NCBI RefSeq assembly: GCF_009856415.1
Contig: NZ_WMEZ01000002.1
Location: 434,001 to 498,000, forward strand
Length of the DNA stretch: 64,000 bases
Source: Halobacillus litoralis
GTDB lineage: Bacteria > Bacillota > Bacilli > Bacillales > Halobacillaceae
Direction of reading: 5' to 3'
The notes under the pieces were generated by a model. That model did not search any database and was not told where the DNA came from. It saw only the letters and a program-made list of their open reading frames with translations. The position numbers and the translations under genes were made by a program. Positions 61,873-64,000 of this stretch are shown here, in pieces. How positions within the stretch are numbered: the first letter of the stretch is position 1; every line of letters begins with the position of its first letter.

Positions 61873-63153
61873 TCATTCAGCGAAGCTGATCAACCATAGA
61901 GATAACTCTGGAATAAACGTAATCATCAGTAACGAGAAGATCATCGCGAAAAAGTATGGGATGATCGCACGAGACAGCTGTTCGATCGAGAGCCCGGATA
62001 TTCCGGAGCCGACGAACAAGTTTACTCCAAGTGGTGGTGTAATGAAACCAATGGCAAGGTTCACGACCATGATGATTCCGAAGTGGATCGGATCGTAACC
62101 AAGGTTTACGGCGATCGGAAGCAGAATTGGTGTCAAAATGATGATCGCTGCCAGCGTATCCATGAAACATCCGACAATGAGTAGAAGCAATGTAATCAAC
62201 AGAATAAGAACGATTTCATTTTCTGAAATAGACAACATGAAGTTCGCTACTTGTGTCGGAATCTGCTCGATCGTGAGTAGACGACCGAAGGCTGTTGCGG
62301 ATCCAACGATGATAAGAACGGTCGCTGTCGTCAAAGCAGAATCTGCGAAAATTTTCGGCATGTCTTTGATGCTGAGTTCACGATATAGGAACAATCCGGC
62401 GATTATACCGTATACGACGGCGATGACGGCCGCTTCTGTCGGTGTGAAGATTCCGCCATAGATTCCTCCCAGGATAATGACTGGAATGACAAGCGCCCAT
62501 TTGGCTTCCCAGAAGGTTTTTCCGATGTTTGCGAGGGACGTTTTTTCTGCCAGACCTTTATACCCTTGTTGTCTTGAATAAATGTACGCCCAAGCAAGAA
62601 GTGCTCCACCGACGATGAATCCTGGGATGATCCCTGCGATGAACATGTCTCCGATGGAAGCTCCACCCACGACTCCGTAGATGACCATCGGAATACTTGG
62701 AGGAATGATGACACCGATGGATCCCGCTGCCGCTACAGTAGCTGTCGCGAACTTTTTGTCATACCCTTGTCTCACCATGGCTGGAATCATAATTCCACCG
62801 ATGGCTGCAACGGTTGCTGGTCCAGAACCGGAAATCGCAGCAAAGAACATACATGTAACGATGGTCGCCATCGCAAATCCACCCGTTTTGTTACCAACGA
62901 GGGCGTTCGCGAAGTTGAACAGTCTCTCAGATATGCCGCCTTTCCCCATGATTTCACCGGCTAGGATGAAAAAGGGAACGGCCATCAATGGGAATGAGTC
63001 GACAGATGTGACGAGTTCCTTCATTAAAAACTGGACCGGAATGGCGCCAGTATAGAAGATGGTCGCAAGTGTCGATAATCCGAGAGCGATTCCAATCGGT
63101 ACACTGAGCAATAGGAAGAGGGCGAATGTCCCGAATAATACGATTGTTGTCAT
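61873..63153 (-). CDS. dctM: TRAP transporter large permease (DctM)
   Basis: A 426-residue membrane protein with about 12 hydrophobic segments. It has FILAGEIMGKGGISERLFNF, AAISGSGPATVAAIGGIMIP, IIPPSIPMVIYGV and GCFMDTLAAIIILTPILLPI, all conserved in DctM/SiaM. It forms the channel through which the periplasmic/lipoprotein-bound substrate enters with sodium. The start overlaps the dctQ stop by 4 nt (ATGA). The last gene of dctP-dctQ-dctM. The substrate is probably a carboxylate; the gene alone does not tell which. Confidence 0.93.
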   Translation of the reverse strand: MTTIVLFGTFALFLLLSVPIGIALGLSTLATIFYTGAIPVQFLMKELVTSVDSFPLMAVPFFILAGEIMGKGGISERLFNFANALVGNKTGGFAMATIVTCMFFAAISGSGPATVAAIGGIMIPAMVRQGYDKKFATATVAAAGSIGVIIPPSIPMVIYGVVGGASIGDMFIAGIIPGFIVGGALLAWAYIYSRQQGYKGLAEKTSLANIGKTFWEAKWALVIPVIILGGIYGGIFTPTEAAVIAVVYGIIAGLFLYRELSIKDMPKIFADSALTTATVLIIVGSATAFGRLLTIEQIPTQVANFMLSISENEIVLILLITLLLLIVGCFMDTLAAIIILTPILLPIAVNLGYDPIHFGIIMVVNLAIGFITPPLGVNLFVGSGISGLSIEQLSRAIIPYFFAMIFSLLMITFIPELSLWLISFAE

Positions 63154-63689
63154 GATTCATCCTCTCCTTCCTGCTTCTGCATACGATCGCGTTCATCGTC
63201 GACATCGAGTTCTTTTTTACCTATCAACATTTTGATCTGAACGATCAGGTTTTGTACAAGACGGATCGTCGTCAATGCAAACCCGACTGGTGTCGCCATG
63301 TAAACGAGCCCCATCGGTATATGTAAGGCCGGTGATTGCTGGCCAAACGATAGTAGCTGGGAAGCAATGCTATATCCATTGACGACCACATACAAACTGA
63401 AAACTAAGAATAGTAGATTCGCAATGATGGCGAGCATCAATTTCGCTTTTCCTTTAAGTAACAGCAGCATGACGTCCACTTTGATGTGGCGCTGCTTTTT
63501 CACTCCGTAACTGATTCCGATATACACTAACCAAATGAAGCAGTACCGTCCGAGTTCCTCTGACCAGGACAATGAATTTCCCGACACACGCATCGCGACT
63601 TGCAGGAAAATGACACTGACCATGATGGTCGAGAAAATGACGAGCAATACTTCTTCGAATCTCCGGTCGATCGCTCGAATGATGTTCAT
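63150..63689 (-). CDS. dctQ: TRAP transporter small permease (DctQ)
   Basis: A 179-residue protein with four hydrophobic segments: MVSVIFLQVAMRVSGNSLSW followed by EELGRYCFIWLVYIGISYG and two more helices, as in DctQ. It binds DctM and helps stabilise the permease. The start is ATG 63689, preceded by GAGGTG at 6-nt spacing; a GTG upstream is part of that site. A hairpin sits between it and dctP. Confidence 0.92.
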   Translation of the reverse strand: MNIIRAIDRRFEEVLLVIFSTIMVSVIFLQVAMRVSGNSLSWSEELGRYCFIWLVYIGISYGVKKQRHIKVDVMLLLLKGKAKLMLAIIANLLFLVFSLYVVVNGYSIASQLLSFGQQSPALHIPMGLVYMATPVGFALTTIRLVQNLIVQIKMLIGKKELDVDDERDRMQKQEGEDES

Positions 63690-63724
63690 TTTCTTCACCT
63701 CAACTGACCCTGAATGGAGAAGAA

Positions 63725-63749
63725 TACGCTGCAGTCCCGCTACAGCGTA
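63725..63749 (-). other. Intercistronic hairpin between dctP and dctQ
   Basis: 7-bp stem TACGCTG/CAGCGTA with an 11-nt loop and no strong T run. In operons of this type such hairpins can protect the upstream dctP message; that role is inferred. Confidence 0.55.
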
Positions 63750-63764
63750 CCCTCTGTCATTCTA

Positions 63765-64000
63765 TTATTTTTGCGCTTCTTCAATCGCTTTATAAACTTT
63801 GTCTACCGTTTCTTCACCGATCTTGCTCTTGTAATCTTCAATGACAGGAGCTACCGCATCGACCATTTCCTGGCGAGCTTCATCTGAGATTTCTGTGTAC
63901 TCCATGCCTTCTTCTTGAAGCTGTTTCAAATACTTTTCGTTCGCTTCACGGTTCAACTTACGCTCATGCTTACCTGCTTCTACTGCTGCATCTTTCACAA
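63765..64000 (-). CDS. dctP: TRAP transporter substrate-binding protein (DctP), C-terminal part
   Basis: The last 78 residues of a TRAP periplasmic-type binding protein. The visible part is helical and charged (KYLKQLQEEGMEYTEISDEA ending VYKAIEEAQK), with the QLQEEGMEYTEIS segment typical of the DctP C-terminus. Its start and the ligand-binding residues are beyond the window end. It would be a lipoprotein or secreted protein in a Gram-positive host. First gene of the dctPQM set. Confidence 0.85.
   Translation of the reverse strand, partial: VKDAAVEAGKHERKLNREANEKYLKQLQEEGMEYTEISDEARQEMVDAVAPVIEDYKSKIGEETVDKVYKAIEEAQK

Overview
The window looks like chromosome from a low-to-moderate GC Gram-positive endospore former of the Bacillaceae, most likely a moderately halophilic or alkaliphilic genus of the Halobacillus/Virgibacillus type. 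This rests on strong AGGAGG-type ribosome binding sites, Bacillus-style gene sets (hom-thrC-thrB, PgcA, SinR/SinI, IDEAL-domain protein, SecA2/SlaP, CsaB), very acidic secreted proteins and a TRAP transporter. The genus is an inference from family content; no rRNA or other phylogenetic marker is present, and I see no tRNA, rRNA or CRISPR array.

Layout. 1-5.8 kb: the end of a repeat-type surface protein, then a reverse-strand set (MurJ-like flippase, PIG-L deacetylase, GT4 glycosyltransferase) and a membrane acyltransferase. 6-34 kb: a dense island of ten proteins with S-layer homology (SLH) domains. These are an NlpC/P60 peptidase, two amidases, a glucosaminidase, three subtilisin-like proteases, a 5'-nucleotidase, a probable main S-layer protein, and a surface protein fusing SLH domains to a ComEC-like metallo-beta-lactamase domain and a ComEA-like helix-hairpin-helix. 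Within it lie secA2 and slaP, the accessory S-layer export pair. 34-46.6 kb: cell-wall glycan genes, namely TagA, a SpoVB-type flippase and CsaB (which pyruvylates the wall polymer that SLH domains bind), a second TagA/WecG paralogue with a UDP-ManNAc dehydrogenase, an O-antigen-ligase-like protein, TagO/WecA, and a four-gene membrane glycosylation set. 46.6-50.4 kb: regulators, namely SinR with two very short SinI-like antirepressors, an AraC-type regulator and an IDEAL-domain protein. 50.6-64 kb: housekeeping genes (PgcA, threonine biosynthesis), two small divergent sigma-like factors, a REP-associated tyrosine transposase with its palindromic repeats, a degenerate HPr-like protein with an AEC transporter, and a TRAP transporter cut by the window end.

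How it fits together. TagO, TagA, the flippase and CsaB would build and pyruvylate the wall polymer; SecA2/SlaP would export S-layer proteins; the SLH enzymes would then be held on the polymer and remodel wall and surface protein or recover nutrients. Most SLH genes are single units, each with its own terminator. The most unusual items are the SLH-MBL-HhH protein with its DUF3006 partner beside an SLH 5'-nucleotidase (a candidate surface DNA-processing and salvage module), and a RAYT transposase whose stop codon lies inside one of its own REP palindromes.
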